DNA of 64,000 nt, taken from positions 1 through 64,000 of the forward strand of contig NZ_JABFCN010000045.1 in the NCBI RefSeq assembly GCF_013087515.1, given 5' to 3'. Shown one piece after another: positions 25,150-34,249 of this stretch. The stretch comes from Rhizobium sophorae (GTDB lineage Bacteria; Pseudomonadota; Alphaproteobacteria; Rhizobiales; Rhizobiaceae). Numbering within the stretch: position 1 is the stretch's first letter; each line of letters opens with the position of its first letter. Both the position numbers and the translations under genes were made by a program. The notes under the pieces were generated by a model. It was not told the origin of the DNA and did not search any database. It was given only the letters and a program-made list of their open reading frames with translations.

Positions 25150-26337
25150 ATGACCAGATCCCTTATCGTCATCTTCACCGCCATTGTCCTCGATGCTGTC
25201 GGCATCGGCCTGATCTTCCCGATCCTGCCTTCGCTGCTGCGAGATATCACCCATGCCGAAAACGTCGCAGCCTATATCGGCACGCTGACCGCGCTCTACG
25301 CGGTCATGCAGTTCATTTTCGCACCGGTGCTCGGCGCCCTCAGCGACCGGATCGGCCGCCGGCCGGTGCTGTTGATTTCGCTCGCCGGCGCCGCCGTCAA
25401 TTATCTGTTCCTCGCCTTTGCGGCCAATCTTCCGATGCTGTTTCTCGGCCGCGCCATCGCCGGCCTGACAAGTGCCAATGTGTCGGTGGCGACCGCCTAT
25501 ATCACCGACATTTCGCCCGAGGAGAAGCGCGCCCGCCGCTTTGGGCTTTTCAACGCCATGTTCGGCCTCGGCTTCATCATCGGCCCGGTCGCCGGCGGCG
25601 TCCTCGGTGATCATTGGCTGCGGCTGCCCTTCATTGCGGCCGCCCTGCTCAATGGCTTAAACCTGCTGCTCGCCTTCTTCGTCCTGCCGGAATCGCGCCC
25701 CGGCAGCCGGGAGAAGATCGCGCTTTCGGCGCTCAATCCGCTGAAGCCGCTGCACGCGGTGCTGGAGGTCAAAAGCCTGCTGCCTGTCGTCATCCTCTTC
25801 TTCATCTTCAGCGCCACCGGCGAGGCCTACGGCACCTGCTGGGCGCTCTGGGGAAGCGACGCCTTCCATTGGAGCGGGCTTTCGATCGGCCTTTCGCTCG
25901 GCGCCTTCGGCATCTGCCAGACACTTACCCAGGCCTTCCTTCCGGGACCGGCGGTCAAATTGCTCGGCGAACGCGGGGCAATCCTGACCGGCATCGCCGG
26001 CGCCTCGATCGCGCTGACCGTCATGGCCTTTGCCGGCCAGGGCTGGATGATCTTCTCGATCATGCCGGTCTTCACGCTCGGCGGCATCGGCGTACCAGCG
26101 CTGCAGTCGCTCGCCACCCGGCAGGTGGAGGCGAGCCGGCAGGGCCAGTTCCAGGGCGTGCTCGCCTCGGCCGTCAGCCTCGCCTCGATCGTCGCGCCGC
26201 TTGGTTTTTCCAGCGTCTATTTCCTCGTCCGCCAGGCATGGCCGGGCGCGATCTGGCTCTCGGTCGTCGCCGTCTACGCGCTAGCCGTGCCGCTCATTCT
26301 TGCTCTCAGGCTGAAGAAGCCGGAACCGGTGGGCTGA
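25150..26337 (+). CDS. MFS transporter, tetracycline-resistance (TetA/TCR) type
   Basis: A 395-residue, 12-helix major facilitator of the drug:H+ antiporter group. The N-terminus LIVIFTAIVLDAVGIGLIFP contains the conserved D-x-x-G-I-G, and LGALSDRIGRRPVLL is the loop-2/3 motif. It is similar to TetA-class pumps, but chromosomal rhizobial homologues need not carry tetracycline. No TetR neighbour is present. Confidence 0.87.
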   Translation: MTRSLIVIFTAIVLDAVGIGLIFPILPSLLRDITHAENVAAYIGTLTALYAVMQFIFAPVLGALSDRIGRRPVLLISLAGAAVNYLFLAFAANLPMLFLGRAIAGLTSANVSVATAYITDISPEEKRARRFGLFNAMFGLGFIIGPVAGGVLGDHWLRLPFIAAALLNGLNLLLAFFVLPESRPGSREKIALSALNPLKPLHAVLEVKSLLPVVILFFIFSATGEAYGTCWALWGSDAFHWSGLSIGLSLGAFGICQTLTQAFLPGPAVKLLGERGAILTGIAGASIALTVMAFAGQGWMIFSIMPVFTLGGIGVPALQSLATRQVEASRQGQFQGVLASAVSLASIVAPLGFSSVYFLVRQAWPGAIWLSVVAVYALAVPLILALRLKKPEPVG

Positions 26338-26344
26338 AACTGCT

Positions 26345-27409
26345 TCACGATGACGGACTGTTCTTCCAGGTCAGCCCGAACACGCGCAGCCAGTTGTCGA
26401 AGCCGAATTTCGACAGGGTCTGCCTGTCGAAGCCGCTCTTGCGCATCGCGTCGAACAGATGCGGCAAGCCGCTGGCATCCTTGATCGCGCGGGGGATCAC
26501 CGCGCCGTCGAAATCCGATCCGAGGGCGACCCTGTCTTCGCCGACGCGGTTGACGAGATAGTCGATATGGCGAGCGACGGCATCGAGCGGCGTATCGTCA
26601 TTCAGGTGGCCATCGGCGCGGATGTCGCAGACCGAGAGGTTGAAGCCGATCACGCCATCGGTATCGCGGATGGCGTCGAGCTGCCTGTCGGTGAGATTTC
26701 GGGTCGACGGGCAGATGGCATGGGCGCAGGCATGGGTGACGACGAGAGGGGCGTGGCTCAATGCCGCCACATCCCAGAATCCCCGTTCGTTCAGATGCGA
26801 GAGATCGATCATGATTCCGAGCCGATTGCAGGTCCTGACCAGGTCCTTGCCGATCTCGGTCAGTCCGGGACCCGTATCCGGCAACCGCGGAAAGGCGAAG
26901 GGAACACCATAGCCGAACATATTCGGGCGGCTCCAGACCGGTCCCAGCGACCGCAGGCCCGCCGCATGCAGCCGATGGAGATAGTCGAATTCGCCATCCA
27001 CCGCTTCGGCCCCTTCCATATGCAGCACGACGGCAAAGGCTCCCTCGGCTCTGGCGGCCGCGATCTCATCGACATCAACCGCCATGCGCATCCGGTCGCC
27101 GGAGCGGCGGATCAAAGTTTCGAGCGCCAGGCGCTGTGCCTCGATCTGCCGGCGGGCATACAGCGGATCGACGGTCTCGGCATAGATAACCTCGTAGCCA
27201 TTCTCGGTGATGATCAGATCATTTTCCGGCTGGCGCTCCGGGCCTGCATGCAGCGCAAACAACCCGCCGGCCAAGCCGCCCTCGCGCGCTCTCGGCAGAT
27301 CGAGATGCCCGCTTTCCGACCGCACCAGAAAGTCCCGGCCGGAGGATGTGTATTCCGCGATGAATTGAACCGCATCATTGTGCCCGTCGAAGACATCGAT
27401 TTCGGCCAT
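26345..27409 (-). CDS. Membrane-dipeptidase-family (renal dipeptidase, M19) peptidase
   Basis: A 354-residue zinc dipeptidase. The N-terminal DGHND provides the first metal ligands, the Glu in VLHMEGAEAV bridges, and the two later histidines are in DLSHLNERGF and VVTHACAHAI. GSDFDG near the end is also conserved. Start at 27409 with GGAGG before it. Convergent with the MFS gene. Substrate likely a dipeptide or a D-amino acid/lactam analogue. Confidence 0.88.
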   Translation of the reverse strand: MAEIDVFDGHNDAVQFIAEYTSSGRDFLVRSESGHLDLPRAREGGLAGGLFALHAGPERQPENDLIITENGYEVIYAETVDPLYARRQIEAQRLALETLIRRSGDRMRMAVDVDEIAAARAEGAFAVVLHMEGAEAVDGEFDYLHRLHAAGLRSLGPVWSRPNMFGYGVPFAFPRLPDTGPGLTEIGKDLVRTCNRLGIMIDLSHLNERGFWDVAALSHAPLVVTHACAHAICPSTRNLTDRQLDAIRDTDGVIGFNLSVCDIRADGHLNDDTPLDAVARHIDYLVNRVGEDRVALGSDFDGAVIPRAIKDASGLPHLFDAMRKSGFDRQTLSKFGFDNWLRVFGLTWKNSPSS

Positions 27410-27503
27410 GTCGGTTTCCTCCGGATCAATTTTGCATGGCTGGGGAAGCTGATGCGCGGGCAACATGCAGGAGATTGCCGCAATAGTCACCGCGGTGCAT
27501 GGA

Positions 27504-27672
27504 TACCCCCCTCTGTCCTGCCGGACATCTCCCCCACAAGGGGGAGATCGGCTGGGCTCACGGGCTTCCCCAAACAACGACCGCTGGCATCAGCGTATCG
27601 ATAGAGAGGGACGAGGTGTCCGCCCCTTGCCAATCTTGGGGGAGATGCCCGGCAGGGCAGAGGGGGGTGCCA
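27504..27672. repeat. Rhizobial inverted repeat, CCCCTCTG-type
   Basis: Inverted arms CCCCTCTGTCCTGCCGG (left) and CCGGCAGGGCAGAGGGG (right) flank about 130 bases, with extra GATCTCCCCC-type palindromes inside. The same family occurs at 40659-40868 and 43799-43996. Confidence 0.75.
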
Positions 27673-27694
27673 CACGCCCCCGAACCCTACGCCC

Positions 27695-30600
27695 TCACGC
27701 CGCCTCCCCCGCCTGCGCCACACTTTCCGCCAGCTTGTGGGCCGCGACGAAATCCACCTTGCCGGAGCCGAGTACCGGCACCTTGCCGATATTGACCTCG
27801 GCCGGGACCATCATGTCCATGGCACCCTTGGATTTGGCGAAGGCGAGGAATTCGGCGCGGGTGGCGGTGGGGGCGTCGGTGAGGAGCACCAGCCGCTCGC
27901 CCTTCTTGGCGTCGGGCAGCGAGGAGACGACGGAGAGAGCGCCCGGCCAGAGTTCGGCGGCCAGCGTCTCGACGGCGGCGAGCGAGATCATTTCGCCGCC
28001 GATCTTGGCGAAGCGCTTGGCGCGGCCGCGGATCTTGACGAAGCCGTCCTCGTCGATGGTGACGATGTCGCCGGTGTCGTGCCAGCCGTCGACGAGCGGC
28101 TCGAGCACGCCGGGCTTTTCGGCGCGGAGATAGCCTGCCATGACGTTTGCGCCGCGCACATGCAGCCGGCCGCCCTCATCGATGCCGGGCACCGGTTCGA
28201 GCTTCCATTCCATGCCCGGCAGGATTTTGCCGACTGTGCCGGACTTATTGTACATCGGCGTGTTGATGGAAATGACCGGCGCGGTCTCGGTGACGCCGTA
28301 ACCTTCCAGGATGCGCAGGCCGAATTTTTCCATATAGGTCTGGCGGGTTGCGGCCTTCACCGGCTCGGCGCCGGAGAAGATATAGCGGATCGAGCGGAAG
28401 TCGTAGGGATGCGCCGTCCTCGAATAGCCGTTGAGGAAGGTGTCGGTGCCGAAGATGATCGTGGCGTTGGAGACATAGATCAGCTCCGGCACGATGCGGT
28501 AATGCAGCGGCGACGGATAGAAATAGACCGGCACGCCCGAGATCAGCGGCAGCACGGTGCCGGCCGTCAGCCCGAAGGAGTGGAACACCGGCAGGATGTT
28601 GAACACCTTGTCGCCGCTGTGGAAATCGATGCGGGCGGCGGCCTGGGCGGCATTCGACAGGATGTTGCGGTGGGTGAGCACCACACCCTTCGGCGTACCT
28701 TCGGAGCCCGAGGTGAAGAGGATGACGGCCGGATCATCCGGCTTACGCTTCACCAGCGGCCGCGCCTTCCTGAGAAACCCGAAAATCTTGTCCTTGAGCG
28801 AGATTTCTGCCCGGAGATCATCGAGCCAGACGATCTCCACCTGCTTTTCCATCTCGGCGATCACAGGCCCGAGTTTCGCCTGGGTGACGAAGGCGCGCGA
28901 GGTCAGCACGTGTTTGACCTCGGCGGCCTTGCAGGCGGAGAGGATATTGGCGGCACCCGCCGTGAAGTTCAGCATCGCCGGCACCTTGCCCGCGCTCATG
29001 ACGCCGAGAGGCGTGGCGGCGGCGCCATTGGCATTCGGCAGCATGACGCCGAGATTTTGTTCCGGGAACATCGTGCGGAATTTGGCGCCGAGCACGGCAG
29101 CCCCGGTCAGGAGCTTGCCATAGGTCAGCCGGCCGGTGACCGGATCCTCGACGGCAAGCTTGCCCATGCCGAATTCGTGGCCGGCCCGGATGACGCGGTC
29201 GAGCACGGTGGACGAGGTATCGGCGGTCTGGAAGAGCAGGTTCGACATCACCTGATAGAGTGCCGCCCCTGCCGCCGTGCGGCGCTTGCGGCCTTTCAAC
29301 TCCGGCGGCACTTCGAGCTTCACCGGCTCGAGAATGGTGACCTTGACCTTGGGGAACAGCCGGCGGCGGATCTTGCCGTTGTCGAGATAGGAGAGATAGC
29401 TCTTCTCCAGTCCGTCGATCTTCACCGGCACGACCATCGAGCCGGTCTTGTCGGCGACCATGGCGGCACCGTCATAGACCTTCATCAGCGTACCGGTCAC
29501 CGTCAGCCGGCCCTCGGGGAAGATGCCGATCGGGTTGCCGTCCTGCACCACCTTGATCAGCGAACGCGTCGCCATCGGCTTTGTCGGGTCGAGCGGCAGG
29601 AATTTGCACATCTTCAGGAAGGGGCGCACCCACCAGGCCTGGGCGATCTTGTAATCGACGGCAAAGGTCGGCTCTTCCTCGGTGATGGCAAGCGCCAGGG
29701 CGCCGTCGAGCAGGCTGACATGGTTGAGCGCGATGATCGGCGCGCGGCCGGCCTTCTTGATATTCTCCAGGCCTTCGACCTCGAGGCGCATGAAGGCGCG
29801 GAACAGGATCGAGATGAAATCGCGGAAGGGATTGGTCGGCAGCGTCTTCAGCATCAGCCAGGCGACGGCGAAATTGATGATGCCGAGGCCGATCAGGATC
29901 TCAGGAATGGAAGCGCCGAGCGCCTGGACGACGGCAACCAGGCCGAGGCCGACGGTGATGAACAGGGCAGACAGCACATTGGCGGCGCCGATGACGCGGG
30001 CGCGGCGGTCCTCATGCGCCCAGGTCTGCAGGGCGGCAAAGGTCGGCACGGCGATGAAGGCGCCTGCTATCGCCATGCCGGCGAGATCGATGGCGACGCG
30101 GATGGTATTCTGCCCGGCAAAGAAGGTGCCGATCGTTGTCGCATGGCTCGCCGAAGCCAGGCCCCAGAGGTTCCAGGCGAGATCGAGGCTGAAAATGCCA
30201 AGCAGCGCCGTGCCGACAGGGGCCGGCAGCAGCACGATGCGGCCGGACGACATCCAGGCGGCAATCGCCGAGCCGACGGCGACGGCGATGGCAAAGACAG
30301 TGAGATAGGCCGGCACGACGAGCTCGGAGCCGCCGAGCAGCTCGGTCACCATGGTCGGCAGGATGGAGAGAACGAAGGCGCCGACCAGCCAGAACCAGCA
30401 GTTCATCAGCGCCGAACGCCACAGCCGCTTGTCCTCGCGGATTTCCTTGACGAGGGTGTAGCTGGAGCGGATGACATTGCGGTCGATCTGAAGATCCGGC
30501 GCCTTGGAGCCGGTGGGCGGGATCATGCGGCTGGCCAGCCAGCAGAGAAGCGAAAGCCCCATCATCATCGTGCCGAAGAGCAGCACATTATCGCCGCTGG

Positions 30601-31090
30601 AAAAGGCAAGGGCGGCGATGATCGTGCCGGAAAGGATGGCGATGAAGGTGCCGCCCTCGATCCAGGCATTGGCCTTCGGCAGGTCGCGGCGTTCGAGGTG
30701 ATCGGGCAGGATGCCGTATTTGATCGGCCCGAACAGCGCCGAGACGATGCCGAAGCCGAACAGCGCCGCCATCAGCACGAAGATGGAGGAGAAGGCGAGA
30801 CCGACAACGGCAAGGGCGGCGACCGCGATCTCGCAGCGTTTCAGCAGCTCGGCGATCTTCGCCTTGTCATGCTTGTCGGCGAGTTCGCCGCCGAGTGCGG
30901 AGAGCAGCAGGAAGGGCACGATCAGGATGACGCCGGCAAGCGTCACCAGGGCGGCGCCTTCGCTGGCCGACATCTTGAAGAGAATGAGGAACACCAGGGT
31001 GTTCTTGAGGAAATTGTCGTTGAAGGCGGTCAGGAACTGGGTCCAGAACAGCGGCGCGAATTTCCTTGAGGTCATCAGATTGTGTTGCAC
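27695..31090 (-). CDS. aas: Aas-like MFS / acyltransferase / acyl-ACP synthetase
   Basis: A 1131-residue three-part protein. Residues 1-~410 form an LplT-like MFS permease (APLFWTQFLTAFNDNFLKNT). Residues ~430-600 are a PlsC acyltransferase with NHVSLLD and FPEGR. Residues ~650-1125 are an AMP-binding acyl-activating enzyme with FTSGSEGTPKG. In Enterobacteria LplT and Aas are two proteins that flip and re-acylate lysophospholipids; here one chain does both. The symbol follows that family. Confidence 0.88.
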   Translation of the reverse strand: MQHNLMTSRKFAPLFWTQFLTAFNDNFLKNTLVFLILFKMSASEGAALVTLAGVILIVPFLLLSALGGELADKHDKAKIAELLKRCEIAVAALAVVGLAFSSIFVLMAALFGFGIVSALFGPIKYGILPDHLERRDLPKANAWIEGGTFIAILSGTIIAALAFSSGDNVLLFGTMMMGLSLLCWLASRMIPPTGSKAPDLQIDRNVIRSSYTLVKEIREDKRLWRSALMNCWFWLVGAFVLSILPTMVTELLGGSELVVPAYLTVFAIAVAVGSAIAAWMSSGRIVLLPAPVGTALLGIFSLDLAWNLWGLASASHATTIGTFFAGQNTIRVAIDLAGMAIAGAFIAVPTFAALQTWAHEDRRARVIGAANVLSALFITVGLGLVAVVQALGASIPEILIGLGIINFAVAWLMLKTLPTNPFRDFISILFRAFMRLEVEGLENIKKAGRAPIIALNHVSLLDGALALAITEEEPTFAVDYKIAQAWWVRPFLKMCKFLPLDPTKPMATRSLIKVVQDGNPIGIFPEGRLTVTGTLMKVYDGAAMVADKTGSMVVPVKIDGLEKSYLSYLDNGKIRRRLFPKVKVTILEPVKLEVPPELKGRKRRTAAGAALYQVMSNLLFQTADTSSTVLDRVIRAGHEFGMGKLAVEDPVTGRLTYGKLLTGAAVLGAKFRTMFPEQNLGVMLPNANGAAATPLGVMSAGKVPAMLNFTAGAANILSACKAAEVKHVLTSRAFVTQAKLGPVIAEMEKQVEIVWLDDLRAEISLKDKIFGFLRKARPLVKRKPDDPAVILFTSGSEGTPKGVVLTHRNILSNAAQAAARIDFHSGDKVFNILPVFHSFGLTAGTVLPLISGVPVYFYPSPLHYRIVPELIYVSNATIIFGTDTFLNGYSRTAHPYDFRSIRYIFSGAEPVKAATRQTYMEKFGLRILEGYGVTETAPVISINTPMYNKSGTVGKILPGMEWKLEPVPGIDEGGRLHVRGANVMAGYLRAEKPGVLEPLVDGWHDTGDIVTIDEDGFVKIRGRAKRFAKIGGEMISLAAVETLAAELWPGALSVVSSLPDAKKGERLVLLTDAPTATRAEFLAFAKSKGAMDMMVPAEVNIGKVPVLGSGKVDFVAAHKLAESVAQAGEAA

Positions 31091-31124
31091 GGCGGGTCCC
31101 TCTTTCGACTGGCAGAGAAGGCCA

Positions 31125-31164
31125 CAGAGTTGTTACGCAAAAGTTGAATGCGGTAACAACTCTG
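31125..31164. promoter_or_regulatory. 12-bp inverted repeat upstream of the aas-like gene
   Basis: CAGAGTTGTTAC (31125-31136) and its exact complement (31153-31164) flank 16 bases, 35 bases upstream of the aas-like start. No T-tract follows on either strand, so an operator is more likely than a terminator. The cognate regulator is unknown. Confidence 0.5.
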
Positions 31165-31182
31165 CGCTGTGGTTAACCAAGA

Positions 31183-31464
31183 TCAATCTTCATCGTTACG
31201 ATTGAACTTGACCAGGAGTTTCTCGGTGCGGGCATCCTCGACCTTGCGGATCAGCTTCTCGGATTCGGCATTGTCGCGCAGCGTCTTGGTGATATTCACC
31301 GTGGTCTGCACCAGCATCAGAATGCCCATGGCGAGATAGCCTTTGCCCCAGAGATCGAGCGGCATCATGTAGAGGCCGAGCGCGAGCATGAAGGCGGCCG
31401 AGCCGAAGGAGATGTAGGAGAAGCTGACCCAGCTTGCGGAATGTTTCTGGAAACTGTCGTTCAT
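31183..31464 (-). CDS. yiaA: YiaA/YiaB-family inner membrane protein
   Basis: A 93-residue protein with two hydrophobic segments (SYISFGSAAFMLALGLYMMP; KGYLAMGILMLVQTTVNITK) and a charged C-terminus, matching the YiaA/YiaB family. It lies 49 bases after the PspA-like gene on the same strand and probably shares its TetR-controlled promoter. Confidence 0.85.
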   Translation of the reverse strand: MNDSFQKHSASWVSFSYISFGSAAFMLALGLYMMPLDLWGKGYLAMGILMLVQTTVNITKTLRDNAESEKLIRKVEDARTEKLLVKFNRNDED

Positions 31465-31513
31465 ATCAGTGGTCCCTATGGTTCGATGGATGGATGGTTG
31501 GATGGATGCAATT

Positions 31514-32200
31514 TCAGGCAGCGGGCGTGATGCGGCTCTTCAGCCGCGCCAACACATCATCGGCGGATGAGCGCAGCGGCGCGCCGAAGCCGGCATTGGC
31601 AAGCTTTTCGATAATGCCGGCCGGGCGGATGGCGCCTTCCATGTCCTTCAGGGCGGCGGCCGTCAGCTCATTCTGGCTCTGGCGCAGGCGAAGGCGCGCC
31701 AGGGTCTCCTCGGCATCGTCGAGCGTCGCAAAGCCAGGGCCGGCGACTGTGACATCGAGCTTCTGCGCCTCTTGCGTGGCACGCGCCAGCCGCTCGCCGC
31801 GCTGCAGCTCCTGCAGCCGCGTCTCGGAGGCTCGGACGATGCCCTTCAGCTTGTCGATCGCTCCGGTGAATTGGGCCTGCGCCTTTTCCGATGCATCGCG
31901 CTCGGCTTCGAGATAGGCGATCGCCTCGGCCGCCTCGCGGGCCAGGCCCTCATTGCCCTTGGTCAGCGCCGCGGAAGCGCGAACTTCGAGATCGGCGATG
32001 CGGGCAACGATCGTTGCATGCTGCCCCTTCTCCTGTTCGTTCTGGGCGATGGCGACCGCGACACTGCGCCGCGCCGACTGGATCGATTGGGCGGCATCAC
32101 GGATCTGCTGGGAAAGCAGCGGCACGGCGTGGCAGTCGGCGAAAGCCTGTTCGGCATCATGCGCCCTGCCCCGCAACAAAATGGAAATCAGTTTGAACAT
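31514..32200 (-). CDS. PspA/IM30-family membrane-stress protein
   Basis: A 228-residue, almost wholly helical coiled-coil protein of the PspA/IM30 family (LAREAAEAIAYLEAERDAS; ETRLQELQRGERLARAT). Such proteins coat and repair stressed membranes. No pspF or pspBC is adjacent; instead a divergent TetR gene controls it. Confidence 0.8.
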   Translation of the reverse strand: MFKLISILLRGRAHDAEQAFADCHAVPLLSQQIRDAAQSIQSARRSVAVAIAQNEQEKGQHATIVARIADLEVRASAALTKGNEGLAREAAEAIAYLEAERDASEKAQAQFTGAIDKLKGIVRASETRLQELQRGERLARATQEAQKLDVTVAGPGFATLDDAEETLARLRLRQSQNELTAAALKDMEGAIRPAGIIEKLANAGFGAPLRSSADDVLARLKSRITPAA

Positions 32201-32217
32201 TTCCTTCCTCCGGTTTA

Positions 32218-32289
32218 TGAACGTTGTTCACGAGGGGTGTTATGCCAGAATCATGAACGTCGTTCAAGATAAATTTTGAACGACGTTCA
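32218..32289. promoter_or_regulatory. Three TetR operator palindromes
   Basis: Three copies of a 13-bp near-identical palindrome: TGAACGTTGTTCA (32218-32230), TGAACGTCGTTCA (32254-32266) and TGAACGACGTTCA (32277-32289), filling the divergent gap between the PspA-like gene and the TetR gene. Very likely the TetR binding sites, controlling both directions. Confidence 0.85.
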
Positions 32290-32311
32290 AAAAATCGAAG
32301 TGGAATGGTGA

Positions 32312-32920
32312 ATGGCCGGCAGACGAGAAGAAAAACGCGAAGACCTGAAGGCCCGGCTGATCGAGGCGGCGCGCGAGCGGATCGCCAGAGACGGGCTGGC
32401 GAACCTCCGAGCCCGCGACATCACCCAGGATGCCGGCTGCGCGCTCGGCGGCCTCTACACGGTCTTTTCAGACCTCGCCGAGCTCGTCATCCACGTCAAT
32501 TCCGCCACGCTGAAGGCGCTGGAGGCGAGGCTCACCCTGCCCGAGACCAAGGACCGCCCGCCGACCGACCGGCTGCGCAACCTGGCGCAGGGCTATCTGA
32601 GCTTCGCCGTCGAACACCGGAACCTCTGGAAGGCACTGTTCGAGCACTTCCCGCCGGAATCGAGCCCGACGCCGCAATGGCATCTTGACGAGCACCTCTT
32701 CCTGATGGATGTGATCGCCGAACCGCTGGCCGAACTGCAACCCGACATGCCCCCCGAAGACCGCGCCATCCGCGCCCGCACCCTCTTCGGCGCCGTCCAC
32801 GGCGTCGTCAGCATCAGCCTCGAAGGCCGCTTCGTCGGCCTGCCGCTGGAGCGGCTGGCACGGGAGGTGGATGAGCTGGTGCAGACGATTGCGGCGGGGG
32901 CGGAGCGGCGGCGGGGGTGA
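32312..32920 (+). CDS. TetR-family regulator of the PspA/YiaA operon
   Basis: A 202-residue regulator with N-terminal HTH (RLIEAARERIARDGLANLRA, then DITQDAGCALGGLYTVFSDL) and a helical TetR C-terminal domain. It is divergent from the PspA-like gene across three palindromes, so it should repress both itself and the pspA-yiaA pair until a membrane-active ligand binds. Confidence 0.88.
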   Translation: MAGRREEKREDLKARLIEAARERIARDGLANLRARDITQDAGCALGGLYTVFSDLAELVIHVNSATLKALEARLTLPETKDRPPTDRLRNLAQGYLSFAVEHRNLWKALFEHFPPESSPTPQWHLDEHLFLMDVIAEPLAELQPDMPPEDRAIRARTLFGAVHGVVSISLEGRFVGLPLERLAREVDELVQTIAAGAERRRG

Positions 32921-33329
32921 TGGGGCGGCGTTGGGTGGAGTGGCGGCGGAGGCGACAAACCGTGGTTTGGCCGCCGCATCACCACACACTCCGTCATCCC
33001 AGGCCTTGAGCCTGGGATCCATGGCGCCGCCGTTTTTCGCCGAGCCCCACCACCTCCTCCGTCATCCTCGGGCTTGACCCGAGGATCCACGCCCCGAGCA
33101 TTGTGCTCACCGTCGACAGACCGAGCGGCAGGGGGCATCCTATGCGTGAACTCATGTACGTCGAGTGCTGCGTATGGATCCTCGGGTCAAGCGCGAGGAT
33201 GACGGAGTAGGTGGGAACCAATCTGCAAAACCGCACCCTCGCTGGCGGACTTGTCCACCATCCCACCTTGACCCGAGCACCCCTACCCAAGCACTCTCTG
33301 CCCTCCACGCCGCCGCGAAAGGACACCCC
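32921..33329. repeat. Intergenic region with three rhizobial palindromic repeats
   Basis: Palindromes at 32991-33028 (CCCAGG..CCTGGG), 33060-33090 (CCTCGGG..CCCGAGG) and 33174-33208 (a variant of the same). They resemble the repeats at 11.7 kb, 17 kb, 47.2 kb and 47.9-48.0 kb. No gene is visible. Confidence 0.7.
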
Positions 33330-34109
33330 ATGAGCCGTATTTTCATCACCGGTTCCTCCGATGGCCTCGGCCTTGCCGCCGCCCGCACCCTCATGAAGGG
33401 GGGCCATGACGTCGTGCTGCATGCCCGCTCCAGCGAGCGTGCCTCCGCCATCTCAGAGATTTCGCCCACCGCACTCGGCATCGTCATCGGCGATCTCGCC
33501 AGCGCCACGGAAACGCGATCGATTGCCGAGCAGGTCAACGCCATCGGCCGCATGGACGCCGTCATCCACAATGCCGGCATCTACCTCGAGCGGAGCCGGG
33601 GCGAAACGCCTGATGGTCACGCAAAGACGCTGGCGGTGAATGTGCTTGCCCCCTATCTGCTCACCGCATGGATCACCCGCCCCGATCGCCTGGTCTATCT
33701 CACGAGCGGCATGCACCGCAGCGGCAGCAGCGCCCTTGACGATATCGACTGGAAGAAGCGGCCGTGGAACGCAAGCCAGGCCTATTCGGAAAGCAAGCTC
33801 TACATCGCCACCCTCGCCGCCGCCGTCGCCCGCCATTGGCCGGATGTGCTCAGCAATGCGGTGGATCCCGGCTGGGTGCCGACAAAAATGGGCGGCGCCG
33901 GCGCGCCCGATGACCTGGAGATGGGGCATCTTACGCAGACGTGGCTTGGGGCAAGCGAGGACAAAGCTGCGAAGGTCAGCGGTGGGTATTGGTATCATCG
34001 GCAGCGGCGGGAGGCTGCGCCGGAGATGACTGATGCTGGGTTTCAGGATGCGCTGGTGGACACGCTGGCGGGCTTGACTGGCGTCCATCTGTTTGCAGAG
34101 CGCCGGTGA
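33330..34109 (+). CDS. SDR-family oxidoreductase
   Basis: A 259-residue SDR: TGSSDGLG at the nucleotide site, IHNAGIYLE, catalytic Ser in YLTSGMHRSG and YSESK. It resembles the atypical SDRs close to retinol-dehydrogenase/oxidoreductase types. AAAGGA precedes the ATG. A degenerate copy of its 3' third lies 1.45 kb downstream (35290-35573), on the far side of a nuclease gene. Confidence 0.85.
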   Translation: MSRIFITGSSDGLGLAAARTLMKGGHDVVLHARSSERASAISEISPTALGIVIGDLASATETRSIAEQVNAIGRMDAVIHNAGIYLERSRGETPDGHAKTLAVNVLAPYLLTAWITRPDRLVYLTSGMHRSGSSALDDIDWKKRPWNASQAYSESKLYIATLAAAVARHWPDVLSNAVDPGWVPTKMGGAGAPDDLEMGHLTQTWLGASEDKAAKVSGGYWYHRQRREAAPEMTDAGFQDALVDTLAGLTGVHLFAERR

Positions 34110-34249
34110 GGCGCGAGACCGGGTTAGCGGGCTTTGCCGGGTTCGCGCTCAATGTTTGCCAGCAGGCCTTCCTTGTCCAATCGCGCTTAGGATTGTCGGT
34201 CCACGCTGAGTCGAAACCGACGACAGATATAGTTGTGGCGCTCCCCCGG

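Noticed and set aside
27737..31069. Plus-strand open frame of 1110 codons
   Set aside because: It lies wholly antisense to the aas-like gene, which has clear domains in all parts. The frame is His/Asp/Gly-rich, the signature of an antisense frame in GC-rich DNA.
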